Assembly: GCA_002712985.1 (NCBI GenBank)
Contig: PAVD01000018.1
Span: 1 to 6,319, forward strand
Direction of reading: 5' to 3'
From: Rhodospirillaceae bacterium
GTDB lineage: Bacteria > Pseudomonadota > Alphaproteobacteria > UBA7887
Length of the DNA stretch: 6,319 nt
A model generated the notes under the pieces. It saw only the letters and a list, made by a program, of their open reading frames with translations, ran no database searches and was not told the origin of the DNA. Below, one piece after another: positions 1 through 6,319 of the stretch; the first letter of the stretch is position 1; each line of letters opens with the position of its first letter. Made by a program: the position numbers and the translations under genes.

Positions 1-36
1 TTACAGCTGCTACAATAATTACAGTAGTGGGGTGAC

Positions 37-43
37 GGAGGAG
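37..43 (+). promoter_or_regulatory. Strong ribosome binding site of the small ORF
   Basis: GGAGGAG lies 4 bases before ATG 48 and matches the anti-Shine-Dalgarno end of 16S rRNA almost fully. It is the strongest such site in the window and the main reason to treat the 65-aa ORF as a real gene. A TACAAT hexamer at 11-16 could be a -10 box, but its -35 partner would fall outside the window. Confidence 0.5.
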
Positions 44-47
44 TGCG

Positions 48-245
48 ATGCCCACCGTTAAGCAAGCTCAGGACAAACTCGATAGCATTCTGGAGCACGG
101 TGGCATTGATAATGCCCTACTTGCTCTAGATGAAGTGTCGTCAATGGGAGGAATTTCGAGGCCCGAAGTAGACCGGATGAGGGGTCGAATATTTACACGA
201 GCGGCTCAACGTCCTCATGTGGGAGTGCCCTATACTTTCCCTTAA
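48..245 (+). CDS. Small hypothetical protein, 65 aa
   Basis: I do not recognise this protein. The start is well supported: an in-frame TGA lies at 33-35, so ATG 48 is the first possible start, and a strong Shine-Dalgarno sequence (GGAGGAG, 37-43) ends 4 bases before it. The first 55 or so residues look like a soluble, charged, mostly helical protein (runs such as QAQDKLDSILEHGG and RPEVDRMRGRIFTRAAQ), with no membrane segment, signal peptide or cysteine motif. The last ten residues (HVGVPYTFP) are of different character, so the reading frame may be a truncated remnant or may simply end there. It lies 91 bases upstream of psd on the same strand and could share its transcript. No function can be assigned. 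A chance ORF remains possible, but the ribosome binding site argues against that. Confidence 0.5.
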   Translation: MPTVKQAQDKLDSILEHGGIDNALLALDEVSSMGGISRPEVDRMRGRIFTRAAQRPHVGVPYTFP

Positions 246-336
246 CTTCAGGCCCGGGCCTATGACCTTGGTGTAGTTATCGGTGAACACATTTGAGTTT
301 TGATGCTTACTAGAATCTGCTTTTACGGGAGCAAAC

Positions 337-1023
337 GTGTTCAGGATGCCATTCATTAAAATCAGGCCAGAGGGTCATCTATTTATCGTGATTTTCATGG
401 TTATAGCGATTATTCTTTCCACCGTTGCTCAGTGGCTAGGGTTTATTGGCGTTATTCTTGTTGGTTGGTGCATATATTTCTTTCGCGACCCTGATCGCGT
501 AACACCACTTGAAAATGGATTAATTATCAGCCCCGCTGACGGCGTTATTCAAATGGTGGGCGACGCCGTACTACCTCCAGAGCTGGACATGGGCGACGCA
601 CCAATGCGCCGGGTCAGTATTTTCATGAATGTTTTTGATTGTCATGTAAACCGTGTCCCTATCGATGGAGAAATAGTAAAAAATTCCTACCGCCCAGGAA
701 AGTTTTTAAATGCTTCTTTGGACAAAGCCAGCGAGGATAATGAACGCCGTTCCCTAGTAATAAAAACAGAAAAAGGTATAGAGCTTACCGTTGTCCAAAT
801 TGCGGGCTTGATTGCGCGGCGTATCATCTGCTGGGCAGACGAAGGGCAATCACTTCGGACCGGAGAAAGATATGGCATGATCCGCTTTGGAAGCCGTGTC
901 GACGTTTACCTGCCCAAAGGCACGCGGCTTCTGGCAATCCCCGGCCAGAGGGCTGTCGCGGGAGAAACCCCAATTGCTCAATTGGAAAGCAGCCAAGAGG
1001 ACCAAAAGGGAGAGTGGCGGTAA
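337..1023 (+). CDS. psd: Phosphatidylserine decarboxylase proenzyme, short form
   Basis: This enzyme decarboxylates phosphatidylserine to phosphatidylethanolamine at the inner membrane, using a pyruvoyl group formed by self-cleavage. The 228-aa protein has two hydrophobic N-terminal segments (about residues 14-31 and 34-49), then FFRDPDR (48-54), SPADG (65-69, with the conserved Asp), the FDCHVNR stretch (100-106, with the conserved His) and the cleavage site RFGSR (183-187). Cleavage between Gly185 and Ser186 would leave a small alpha chain of about 43 residues carrying the pyruvoyl group. Its length fits the compact form common in Alphaproteobacteria, shorter than the roughly 320-aa E. coli enzyme. 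GTG 337 is chosen because GGGAG (327-331) sits 5 bases before it; ATG 346 is an alternative. An in-frame TGA at 301-303 rules out anything much earlier. The stop overlaps the pssA start, so the two are probably co-translated. Confidence 0.96.
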   Translation: MFRMPFIKIRPEGHLFIVIFMVIAIILSTVAQWLGFIGVILVGWCIYFFRDPDRVTPLENGLIISPADGVIQMVGDAVLPPELDMGDAPMRRVSIFMNVFDCHVNRVPIDGEIVKNSYRPGKFLNASLDKASEDNERRSLVIKTEKGIELTVVQIAGLIARRIICWADEGQSLRTGERYGMIRFGSRVDVYLPKGTRLLAIPGQRAVAGETPIAQLESSQEDQKGEWR

Positions 1024-1826
1024 TGGCCGCAAACCCCAGTGAAAGACACCAACTTAGACGAGATCGCCTGAACCGTCTTTTGCCCAATGCCTTGACCACG
1101 CTGGGCCTCTGCTGTGGATTTACTGCCGTTAGGTTTGGTCTCCAGGAAAGATGGGAAATATCAATTCTGTTCATTGGGGCGGCGGCCCTTTTCGACACGC
1201 TGGACGGACGCGTGGCGCGACTCATGGGTGGACAAACGAAACTAGGTGGGCAACTTGATTCTCTTTCGGATGCCGTTTCGTTTGGCGTCGCCCCCGTAAT
1301 GCTAATGTATTTGTGGTCGCTTAATAATGCGGGTGGTATTGGTTGGGCTATCGCCACCTTATTTGTGGTTTGCTCAATTCTAAGATTAGCCCGGTTCAAC
1401 GTTGCCTCCGTTGCAACTGATATTCCGGTCTGGGCGAGCAATTATTTCAGCGGTGTTGCCACACCAGCAGCAGCTGGTATGGTCTTGTTACCTCTAATAC
1501 TCGGTATTGAAACCGGGTGGGATTGTTTTCATTCGGTGTGGCTTACGCTTCCCTGGACGATTGTGATTTGCGGATTAATGATTGCCCCAATCCCAACTTA
1601 CTCCTTTAGACGTATTTATGTTCCAAAAAACCTTGTCACGGTTTCCTTAGCTGGTGTTGCGCTGTTGGCTGCGGCACTCATCACTGAACCTTGGCTTACC
1701 TTATCCGCTCTAATAGTAGCTTTTTCAGCATCTATCCCCTTTGCTGTTTTATCTTTCAAAAAAAGACAAAAAGAGGATGAATGTAGTCATTCTTCGGGTG
1801 ATGTTAGCTCCGAAGATAGTGCCTAA
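1023..1826 (+). CDS. pssA: CDP-diacylglycerol--serine O-phosphatidyltransferase
   Basis: This enzyme joins CDP-diacylglycerol and L-serine to give phosphatidylserine and CMP, the step before Psd. The 267-aa integral membrane protein carries the full CDP-alcohol phosphotransferase signature D-x2-DG-x2-AR-x8-G-x3-D-x3-D at residues 58-83, with Asp58, Asp61, Asp79 and Asp83 as the metal-binding and catalytic acids. The preceding LPNALTTLGLCCGF (20-33) is typical of the type II (Bacillus/Rhizobium-like) synthases, unlike the phospholipase-D-type E. coli enzyme. About six to eight hydrophobic helices follow, ending in a charged, serine-rich cytosolic tail (KKRQKEDE, then SSGDVSSEDS). ATG 1023 overlaps the psd stop by one base (TAATG) and has GGGAGAG at 1008-1014 before it. 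GTG 1014, in the same frame, is less likely because that purine run would touch it. Confidence 0.96.
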   Translation: MAANPSERHQLRRDRLNRLLPNALTTLGLCCGFTAVRFGLQERWEISILFIGAAALFDTLDGRVARLMGGQTKLGGQLDSLSDAVSFGVAPVMLMYLWSLNNAGGIGWAIATLFVVCSILRLARFNVASVATDIPVWASNYFSGVATPAAAGMVLLPLILGIETGWDCFHSVWLTLPWTIVICGLMIAPIPTYSFRRIYVPKNLVTVSLAGVALLAAALITEPWLTLSALIVAFSASIPFAVLSFKKRQKEDECSHSSGDVSSEDSA

Positions 1827-1962
1827 GGTTGACGGCTAATCAATTCTTACCTCAGGTCGCGAATGTTAGAAATGACGGCAGGATCTTAACCACTTTTTAC
1901 CTTATAAAATGACAAACGTTTTATGGTAGAGGAGTCGAGCCCGTTTCCAACCACTTAAAAGA

Positions 1963-1986
1963 CCCCCCCCGCACACGCACACGCAC
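1963..1986. repeat. C8 homopolymer followed by a short 6-bp tandem repeat
   Basis: Eight cytosines (1963-1970) are followed directly by GCACAC, GCACAC and GCAC (1971-1986), about 2.7 copies of a 6-base unit. Runs like these are prone to strand slippage. They lie about 60 bases upstream of the possible -35 box, so a length change would not shift a reading frame. The repeat itself is seen directly; any role is unknown. Confidence 0.7.
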
Positions 1987-2046
1987 GGTTGTACTTTCTT
2001 TTCACACACTGGGGTCTAGCAACGGTTTAGCTGCATTTTGTGTTGT

Positions 2047-2075
2047 TTGTCACAGGTGATAACATCACTTGTGAT
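2047..2075 (+). promoter_or_regulatory. Possible promoter with an inverted repeat in its spacer
   Basis: TTGTCA (2047-2052) matches the -35 consensus at 5 of 6 bases. TGTGAT (2070-2075), after a 17-base spacer, matches the -10 at 4 of 6. Between them lies an inverted repeat: CACAGGTGAT (2051-2060), AAC, ATCACTTGTG (2064-2073), with one mismatch in ten (T2050 and A2074 extend it). A dyad over the spacer is a common place for a repressor or spacer-binding activator, so this may be the operator of the downstream transporter gene. Transcription would start near 2082. The repeat is certain; the promoter call is tentative because of the weak -10. Confidence 0.4.
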
Positions 2076-2118
2076 TTGGAATAGATGCTTAGCCGGCCAC
2101 CGCTGATTGACGCCCTAA

Positions 2119-2985
2119 ATGAGCCAACTGAATTCCCATCAACGCGGTCTGCTAATGACCATTTTCGGTGTTTTGGTCCTGACGCCGGACGCCCTGATGT
2201 TGCGCCTTATTGAGGCTGATCTTTGGACAACCCTGTTCTGGCGCAGTTTGTTCATGACCGCCAGCTTATTCGCCATCAATGCCTGGATCGAACAGCGCAA
2301 CCCACTTTATGCCCTACGTGATCTTTTCAAAGATGGTTTGTTCTGCGCCCTACTGTTCACGGGCAGCAACATATGTTTTGTCATTTCTATCACCCACACA
2401 ATGGTTGCCAATACCCTTGTTATTCTGGCCGCAATGCCTTTTATGGCGGCAATTATGGCGATCGTTCTGATGCGCCAAATTTTGCCGCTGCGAACTTGGT
2501 TGACCATTCTGCTGGCCATTGCAGGTATCGTTATGGTGTTTTGGGGCCGTATCGGCAGTGGCGGCTTTTTTGGCGACGTAATGGCGGTGCTGGTAGCACT
2601 ATTCATGGCGTCGGCCCTTGTCGCGATCAATCACAACCCCCGGATAAACTCCCTTGCAGCCATCGGATTAGGATCTTTTTTGGCGGGCGCCTTCGCCTTT
2701 TTTATGGGGGCCGAGCTAACCACGCCGTCCGGTACTGATTTTGCTATTCTTGCCCTGAATGGTGGTTTGATTTTACCCGTCGCGATGGGCCTAATCACCT
2801 ATGGCCCGAAACTTATTTCGGCAGCCGAGGTCAGTCTGATCATGCTGCTGGAAACGGTATTGGGGCCCTTATGGGTGTGGTATGTACTGAGCGAACAACC
2901 ACCAATGCAAACATTAATCGGTGGCAGTCTAGTCCTTGGGGCGATCATGGTGAATGCCTGGCTTGGGTTTCGCTCGGATCGGTAA
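2119..2985 (+). CDS. EamA/DMT-family transporter, ten membrane helices
   Basis: This 288-aa protein is almost wholly hydrophobic, with about ten membrane helices separated by short loops, the pattern of the drug/metabolite transporter superfamily. Two EamA-type halves can be drawn: residues about 9-141, ending in a helix before FWGRIGSGG, and about 150-285, starting at GDVMAVLVALFMASALVAI. The second half contains the typical stretch SAAEVSLIMLLETVLGPLWV, resembling the conserved end-helix region of EamA proteins. Members export amino acids, nucleosides or other small metabolites; nothing here fixes the substrate. The TAA at 2116-2118 is in frame, so ATG 2119 is the earliest start, yet no clear Shine-Dalgarno lies before it. 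The gene stands alone, separated from pssA by about 290 bases and converging on gltD. A role in lipid or glutamate metabolism cannot be inferred from position. Confidence 0.9.
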   Translation: MSQLNSHQRGLLMTIFGVLVLTPDALMLRLIEADLWTTLFWRSLFMTASLFAINAWIEQRNPLYALRDLFKDGLFCALLFTGSNICFVISITHTMVANTLVILAAMPFMAAIMAIVLMRQILPLRTWLTILLAIAGIVMVFWGRIGSGGFFGDVMAVLVALFMASALVAINHNPRINSLAAIGLGSFLAGAFAFFMGAELTTPSGTDFAILALNGGLILPVAMGLITYGPKLISAAEVSLIMLLETVLGPLWVWYVLSEQPPMQTLIGGSLVLGAIMVNAWLGFRSDR

Positions 2986-3198
2986 CGGCCTTATTCACCA
3001 GGATTTTCGGCATCACTTACTTCTTTAATTTCCTTCCCCAACGGATAATTAAATGCCGCAACTAATTTTCCAGTTAGAGATATATCTCTAATGCTTTTTT
3101 CAAGTACAGACGAATCTCCCTGGGGGCACCATATCCCGTTCATGGTTTGTAGAGAGACCCTATACTGGCGCAATAATAGGATGCATGTTTGATTGTTG
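2986..3198. other. Intergenic gap between convergent genes
   Basis: This 213-base stretch separates the ends of the transporter gene (+) and gltD (-). Apart from the palindrome and T-run at 3074-3100 I see no convincing gene or RNA. No clear terminator for gltBD was found in it on the minus strand. Confidence 0.6.
3074..3100 (+). terminator. Rho-independent terminator of the transporter gene
   Basis: A perfect 18-base palindrome (3074-3091, TTAGAGATATATCTCTAA) can fold as a 7-bp stem with a TATA loop, and is followed by TGC and six T's (3095-3100). It lies 88 bases after the transporter stop and is oriented to end its transcript. The stem is AT-rich, so it is weaker than a typical GC-rich terminator. 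On the minus strand no T-run follows the hairpin, so it is not a good terminator for gltD. Confidence 0.6.
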
Positions 3199-4686
3199 CT
3201 ACGGAAGTTCTGTGGTTCCAGTCAGAAAGCGATCGATTTCTCTTGCTGCCTCACGACCTTCATTGATTGCACGGACCACAAGAGACTGGCCACTTCTACA
3301 ATCTCCTGCCGCAAAAACTTTCGATACCGAGGTTTGGTACTCACCTTTTTCCGCTTTGTAGTTGGAGCGTTTGTCCAGTTCGAGGCCTAGAGGCTCAGAA
3401 ACATAGTGTTCAGGACCTAAAAAACCCATAGACAAAAATACAAGGTCTGCATCAAAGGTTTTCTCGGTACCGGTTATGGTTTGGAACTTTCCGTTTTCAA
3501 ACGAAACATCGACAGTTTCAAGGCTTTTAAGATTTCCATCTTCGTCTCCAAGAAACTCAGTGGTAGAAATAGAATAAATACGGGGATCTTTCTTAAATCT
3601 TGCAGCCGATTCTTCGTGGCCATAGTCGATTTGAAACGTCAGCGGCCATATGGGCCAGGGATTGTCTTTCGCCCTTTCTGGAGGAGGTGTAGGGAAAAGT
3701 TCAAAATTCGTAAGTGTATTGCAAAGATGGCGCAATGAGGTGCCTAAGCAGTCGGTTCCTGTATCGCCTCCACCAATAACAATTACGTCTTTCCCTTTGG
3801 CATTTATAAAGTTACCGTTCTGAAGATCCGAGTCCAGTAGGCTTTTTGTGTTTTTCGTGAGAAATTCCATCGCAAAGTGTACCCCGTTTAAGTCCCGACC
3901 CGGGATTTGTAGATCGCGGGGCACCGTCGCTCCAGTTGTCAAGAGGAGTGCGTCTACCGACGATAAAATATCTGTTACTGGAAGTGTTGCGTTTTCTCCG
4001 TCACCAATGTCGGCGTTCACAACAAATTGTATTCCCTCCCGTCGTAGAAGATCGACGCGCCGCTCCACTACCTTTTTCTTATCTAGTTTCATGTTGGGAA
4101 TTCCATACATCAGGAGGCCACCAATTCGATCCTCCCGCTCATATACGGTTACTTGGTGTCCTGCCGAGTTGAGTTGTGCCGCTGCGGCGAGACCAGTTGG
4201 ACCCGAACCAACGACGGCCACCTGTTTCCCTGTCCTTGATTTTGGGACGACAGGTTCAACCCAGCCTTCTGAAAACCCGTGATCAATTATTGCCATTTCT
4301 ATATTCTTAATTGTGACTGCGGGATCCGTAATTCCCAATACACATGAGCCCTCGCAAGGTGCAGGACAAACCCGGCCCGTAAATTCCGGGAAATTATTTG
4401 TTTTGTGTAAGCGGTCCAGGGCATCTTTCCACTGTCCACCGTAAACAAGGTCATTCCATTCTGGAATTAGATTGTGAATTGGGCATCCACTGCGCGCACT
4501 GATAGGATTGATATCAGGGGATTGGCAGAATGGGACTCCACAGTCCATGCATCGAGCGGCTTGGTTGGTCAAGCGTGCGATATCGTGATCGGTATAGATT
4601 TCTTGAAAGTCAGCAAGGCGTTCCAGCGGATCACGGTAGGGCGCAGCTACACGCCTGTGCTCTTTGAATCCAGTTACTTTACCCAC
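3199..4686 (-). CDS. gltD: Glutamate synthase [NADPH] small (beta) subunit
   Basis: GltD takes electrons from NADPH through FAD and passes them via iron-sulfur clusters to GltB for glutamate synthesis in the cytosol. The 495-aa protein is close to the usual 470-485. It shows, in order: a cysteine-rich N-terminal domain with CMDCGVPFC (46-54), GCPIHN (67-72) and CPAPCEGSC (107-115), which bind two [4Fe-4S] clusters; an FAD Rossmann motif GSGPTG (160-165) with the following GG at the end of the ERxDRIGG strand; an NADPH-binding motif GGGDTGTDC (near 303-311); and the C-terminal FAD-contacting [19 protein letters not shown] (near 459-477). GTG 4686 is forced as the earliest start, because an in-frame TGA lies 6 bases upstream. 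It overlaps the gltB stop by 8 bases, so translation is probably coupled, giving equal subunit amounts. Related Fe-S/FAD domains occur in other enzymes, but the gltB neighbour settles the identity. Confidence 0.97.
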   Translation of the reverse strand: MGKVTGFKEHRRVAAPYRDPLERLADFQEIYTDHDIARLTNQAARCMDCGVPFCQSPDINPISARSGCPIHNLIPEWNDLVYGGQWKDALDRLHKTNNFPEFTGRVCPAPCEGSCVLGITDPAVTIKNIEMAIIDHGFSEGWVEPVVPKSRTGKQVAVVGSGPTGLAAAAQLNSAGHQVTVYEREDRIGGLLMYGIPNMKLDKKKVVERRVDLLRREGIQFVVNADIGDGENATLPVTDILSSVDALLLTTGATVPRDLQIPGRDLNGVHFAMEFLTKNTKSLLDSDLQNGNFINAKGKDVIVIGGGDTGTDCLGTSLRHLCNTLTNFELFPTPPPERAKDNPWPIWPLTFQIDYGHEESAARFKKDPRIYSISTTEFLGDEDGNLKSLETVDVSFENGKFQTITGTEKTFDADLVFLSMGFLGPEHYVSEPLGLELDKRSNYKAEKGEYQTSVSKVFAAGDCRSGQSLVVRAINEGREAAREIDRFLTGTTELP

Positions 4687-6319
4687 TACTCACTTCCATA
4701 AGTTTGGCATTCTTACGTTCTTCTAGTGCACGCTTGTAATCAAGCGGCATCACCTTTACGAATTTTGTCAGTGTGTCGGGCCAATTTTCCAGAAGGCGTT
4801 TCGCAAGATCAGACCCTGTACATGTGTGGTGTTTTTCAATTAGCTCTCTTAACTCTGCAATATCATCATTCTCAACGATCTGTTCTAGGGTAACCATCTC
4901 AAGGTTACAGCGTTCCTTGAACATTTCTTGTTCGTCAAAGACGTAGGCTATACCCCCACTCATACCCGCTGCAAAATTCCGACCTGTGCTGCCGAGAATA
5001 ACCACCCTACCACCGGTCATGTATTCACAGCCGTGATCTCCTACTCCTTCTATTACTGCTCGTGCGCCACTATTGCGCACACAAAATCGTTCTGCCGCGA
5101 TCCCTCTGAAAAAGCTTTCCCCGGATGTTGCGCCATAAAGTGCAACGTTGCCGATCAAAACTTGTTTCTCAGCCGCAAAAGTGCTGGTTTTCGGCGGGTA
5201 AATGATGAGATGTCCGCCGGACAGACCTTTGCCTACATAGTCGTTGGCGTCACCTTCAACCTCAAGTGTAACCCCTTTTGCGAGCCATGCTCCAAAACTT
5301 TGGCCGGCGCTGCCGTTAAACTTAAAATGGATTGTCCCTTCGGGTAACATCTCTGCACCGACCCGCCGAATAATCCGATTAGACAACATTCCACCCACTA
5401 CTCGGTCGGTATTTTTAATCGTGAGTTGTTCTTTTACTTTATCTCCATTGGACAAGGCGGGTTCGGCGAGCTCGATTAAGCGGTTATCTAATGCATTCTG
5501 AAGACCATGGTCCTGATCATGTATGCGGTAAACTCCCAGGCAATTTTCAGGCTCGACTGCTTTCTCCAGAACCGCCGAAAGATCTATACCTTTCGCTTTC
5601 CAATGGTTTACCGCGGTTTCGATATGGAGCGCATCGGTTCGGCCAATCATCTCGTTGATAGTTCGAAACCCCAGTTCCGCCATGATTCCCCTGAGTTCAG
5701 CTACCATCATAAAGAAATAATTGATAACGTGTTCCGGTAGGCCACGAAATTTTTTTCGGAGTTCAGGATCTTGGGTTGCAATCCCCACTGGACATGTATT
5801 GAGGTGACATTTCCGCATCATTATGCAGCCTAAAACCACTAGAGGAGCCGTTCCGAAGCTATATTCTTCTGCTCCAAGAAGTGCCGCCACTGCGACGTCC
5901 CTGCCAGTTTTGAGTTGGCCATCAGTCTGTAACGTCACACGAGATCGCAAATTATTTATTACTAATGTCTGGTGCGTCTCAGCTATCCCAAGTTCCCATG
6001 GAACACCGGCATGCTTTATGGAAGTCAGCGGGGATGCGCCGGTTCCACCGGAATCTCCTGCGATTACGAGATGATCAGTTCGTGCTTTCACAACTCCCGC
6101 TGCGACAGTACCAACTCCGATTGCTGCTCCAAGTTTTACGCTGATTCTTGCTTCAGGGTTTGCGTTTTTTAAATCGTGTATAAGTTGAGCGATATCTTCG
6201 ATAGAGTAGATATCGTGATGCGGCGGAGGGCTAATAAGTCCTACTCCGGGAGTTGAATGACGAAGAGATGCGATATAATCATCGACTTTGCTGCCCGGTA
6301 GCTCACCACCTTCTCCGGG
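4679..6319 (-). CDS. gltB: Glutamate synthase large (alpha) subunit, C-terminal part
   Basis: GltB converts 2-oxoglutarate and glutamine-derived ammonia to glutamate on its FMN and [3Fe-4S] centre. Only the last 546 residues are inside the window; the reading frame is open to the right edge, so the glutaminase domain and most of the central region lie beyond it (the full protein is about 1500 aa). Counting from the edge, the fragment begins with the FMN-domain GEGGELPG and [20 protein letters not shown] (about 28-47), then [10 protein letters not shown] (88-97) and [20 protein letters not shown]. The [3Fe-4S] cysteines follow as C-x5-C-x4-C (165, 171, 176) in [16 protein letters not shown]. 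The last third is the glycine-rich beta-helix domain (for example [12 protein letters not shown] and [10 protein letters not shown]). A GTG at 6091 could be read as a start, but the conserved sequence continues well upstream. The stop overlaps the gltD start. Confidence 0.98.
   Translation of the reverse strand, partial: PGEGGELPGSKVDDYIASLRHSTPGVGLISPPPHHDIYSIEDIAQLIHDLKNANPEARISVKLGAAIGVGTVAAGVVKARTDHLVIAGDSGGTGASPLTSIKHAGVPWELGIAETHQTLVINNLRSRVTLQTDGQLKTGRDVAVAALLGAEEYSFGTAPLVVLGCIMMRKCHLNTCPVGIATQDPELRKKFRGLPEHVINYFFMMVAELRGIMAELGFRTINEMIGRTDALHIETAVNHWKAKGIDLSAVLEKAVEPENCLGVYRIHDQDHGLQNALDNRLIELAEPALSNGDKVKEQLTIKNTDRVVGGMLSNRIIRRVGAEMLPEGTIHFKFNGSAGQSFGAWLAKGVTLEVEGDANDYVGKGLSGGHLIIYPPKTSTFAAEKQVLIGNVALYGATSGESFFRGIAAERFCVRNSGARAVIEGVGDHGCEYMTGGRVVILGSTGRNFAAGMSGGIAYVFDEQEMFKERCNLEMVTLEQIVENDDIAELRELIEKHHTCTGSDLAKRLLENWPDTLTKFVKVMPLDYKRALEERKNAKLMEVSSG

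Larger units (their letters stand above)
1827..2118. other. Gene-free interval between pssA and the transporter gene
   Basis: I see no gene here on either strand. The interval holds a weak hairpin (1902-1911 pairing with 1917-1926, loop ACAAA, three G-U pairs) with no T-run behind it, so no convincing terminator for psd-pssA. It then holds a C8 run with a short tandem repeat (1963-1986) and a possible promoter with an inverted repeat (2047-2075), both listed separately. The transporter gene therefore probably has its own promoter. Confidence 0.6.

Noticed and set aside
250..261. A 12-base GC-rich palindrome (AGGCCCGGGCCT) just after the small ORF, considered as a terminator
   Set aside because: With a 4-base loop only 4 pairs remain in the stem and no T-run follows, so it is not a convincing terminator. 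It is probably chance.
293..316. TTGAGT and TAGAAT ahead of psd, considered as a promoter
   Set aside because: The spacer would be only 12 bases, far short of the usual 16-18.
824..1441. A 205-codon open frame on the minus strand opposite psd and pssA
   Set aside because: It lies antisense to two clearly conserved genes, has an arginine- and serine-rich composition typical of a shadow frame, and shows no recognisable motif.
1902..1926. A hairpin after pssA, considered as its terminator
   Set aside because: The stem is AT-rich with three G-U pairs and is not followed by a T-run.
2991..3173. A 60-codon minus-strand frame downstream of gltD
   Set aside because: It starts at TTG with no Shine-Dalgarno, runs through the terminator palindrome, and resembles no family I know. 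It could be re-examined if relatives conserve it.
1..6319. Mobile elements, CRISPR arrays, tRNA or rRNA genes, toxin-antitoxin or defence genes
   Set aside because: No transposase, terminal repeats, spaced direct repeats or RNA-gene structures were visible on either strand. The confident genes are housekeeping lipid and nitrogen metabolism plus one transporter.

Overview
This window looks like ordinary chromosomal DNA from an alphaproteobacterium, by eye of moderate GC content. The evidence is the short-form phosphatidylserine decarboxylase gene followed directly by a type II phosphatidylserine synthase gene, and a glutamate synthase alpha subunit with the loop [10 protein letters not shown], which I recall as closer to the alphaproteobacterial (Azospirillum-like) form than to the enterobacterial one. 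The lineage is an inference from gene order and protein character; I could not run a search.

Layout. Positions 48-245 (+) hold a small unrecognised ORF with a strong ribosome binding site. Positions 337-1023 (+) are psd and 1023-1826 (+) are pssA. They share one base (TAATG) and form the phosphatidylethanolamine branch of phospholipid synthesis: PssA makes phosphatidylserine from CDP-diacylglycerol and serine, and Psd decarboxylates it. A gene-free stretch of about 290 bases follows. It holds a C8 run, a short CACACG-type tandem repeat, and a possible promoter whose spacer is filled by an inverted repeat. Positions 2119-2985 (+) encode a ten-helix EamA/DMT-family transporter of unknown substrate, followed by a palindrome plus T-run that looks like a terminator.

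The right half is on the minus strand. gltB runs in from beyond the right edge (only its last 546 codons are present) and overlaps gltD by 8 bases. Together they encode NADPH-dependent glutamate synthase (GOGAT), which makes glutamate from glutamine and 2-oxoglutarate. The eamA-like gene and gltD converge on the 213-base gap at 2986-3198.

The core genes are intact and canonical. I found no mobile element, CRISPR array, tRNA or rRNA, and no sign of a new multi-gene system. The points worth a second look are the small ORF at the left, the promoter/dyad arrangement and simple repeats ahead of the transporter, and the two overlapping gene junctions.
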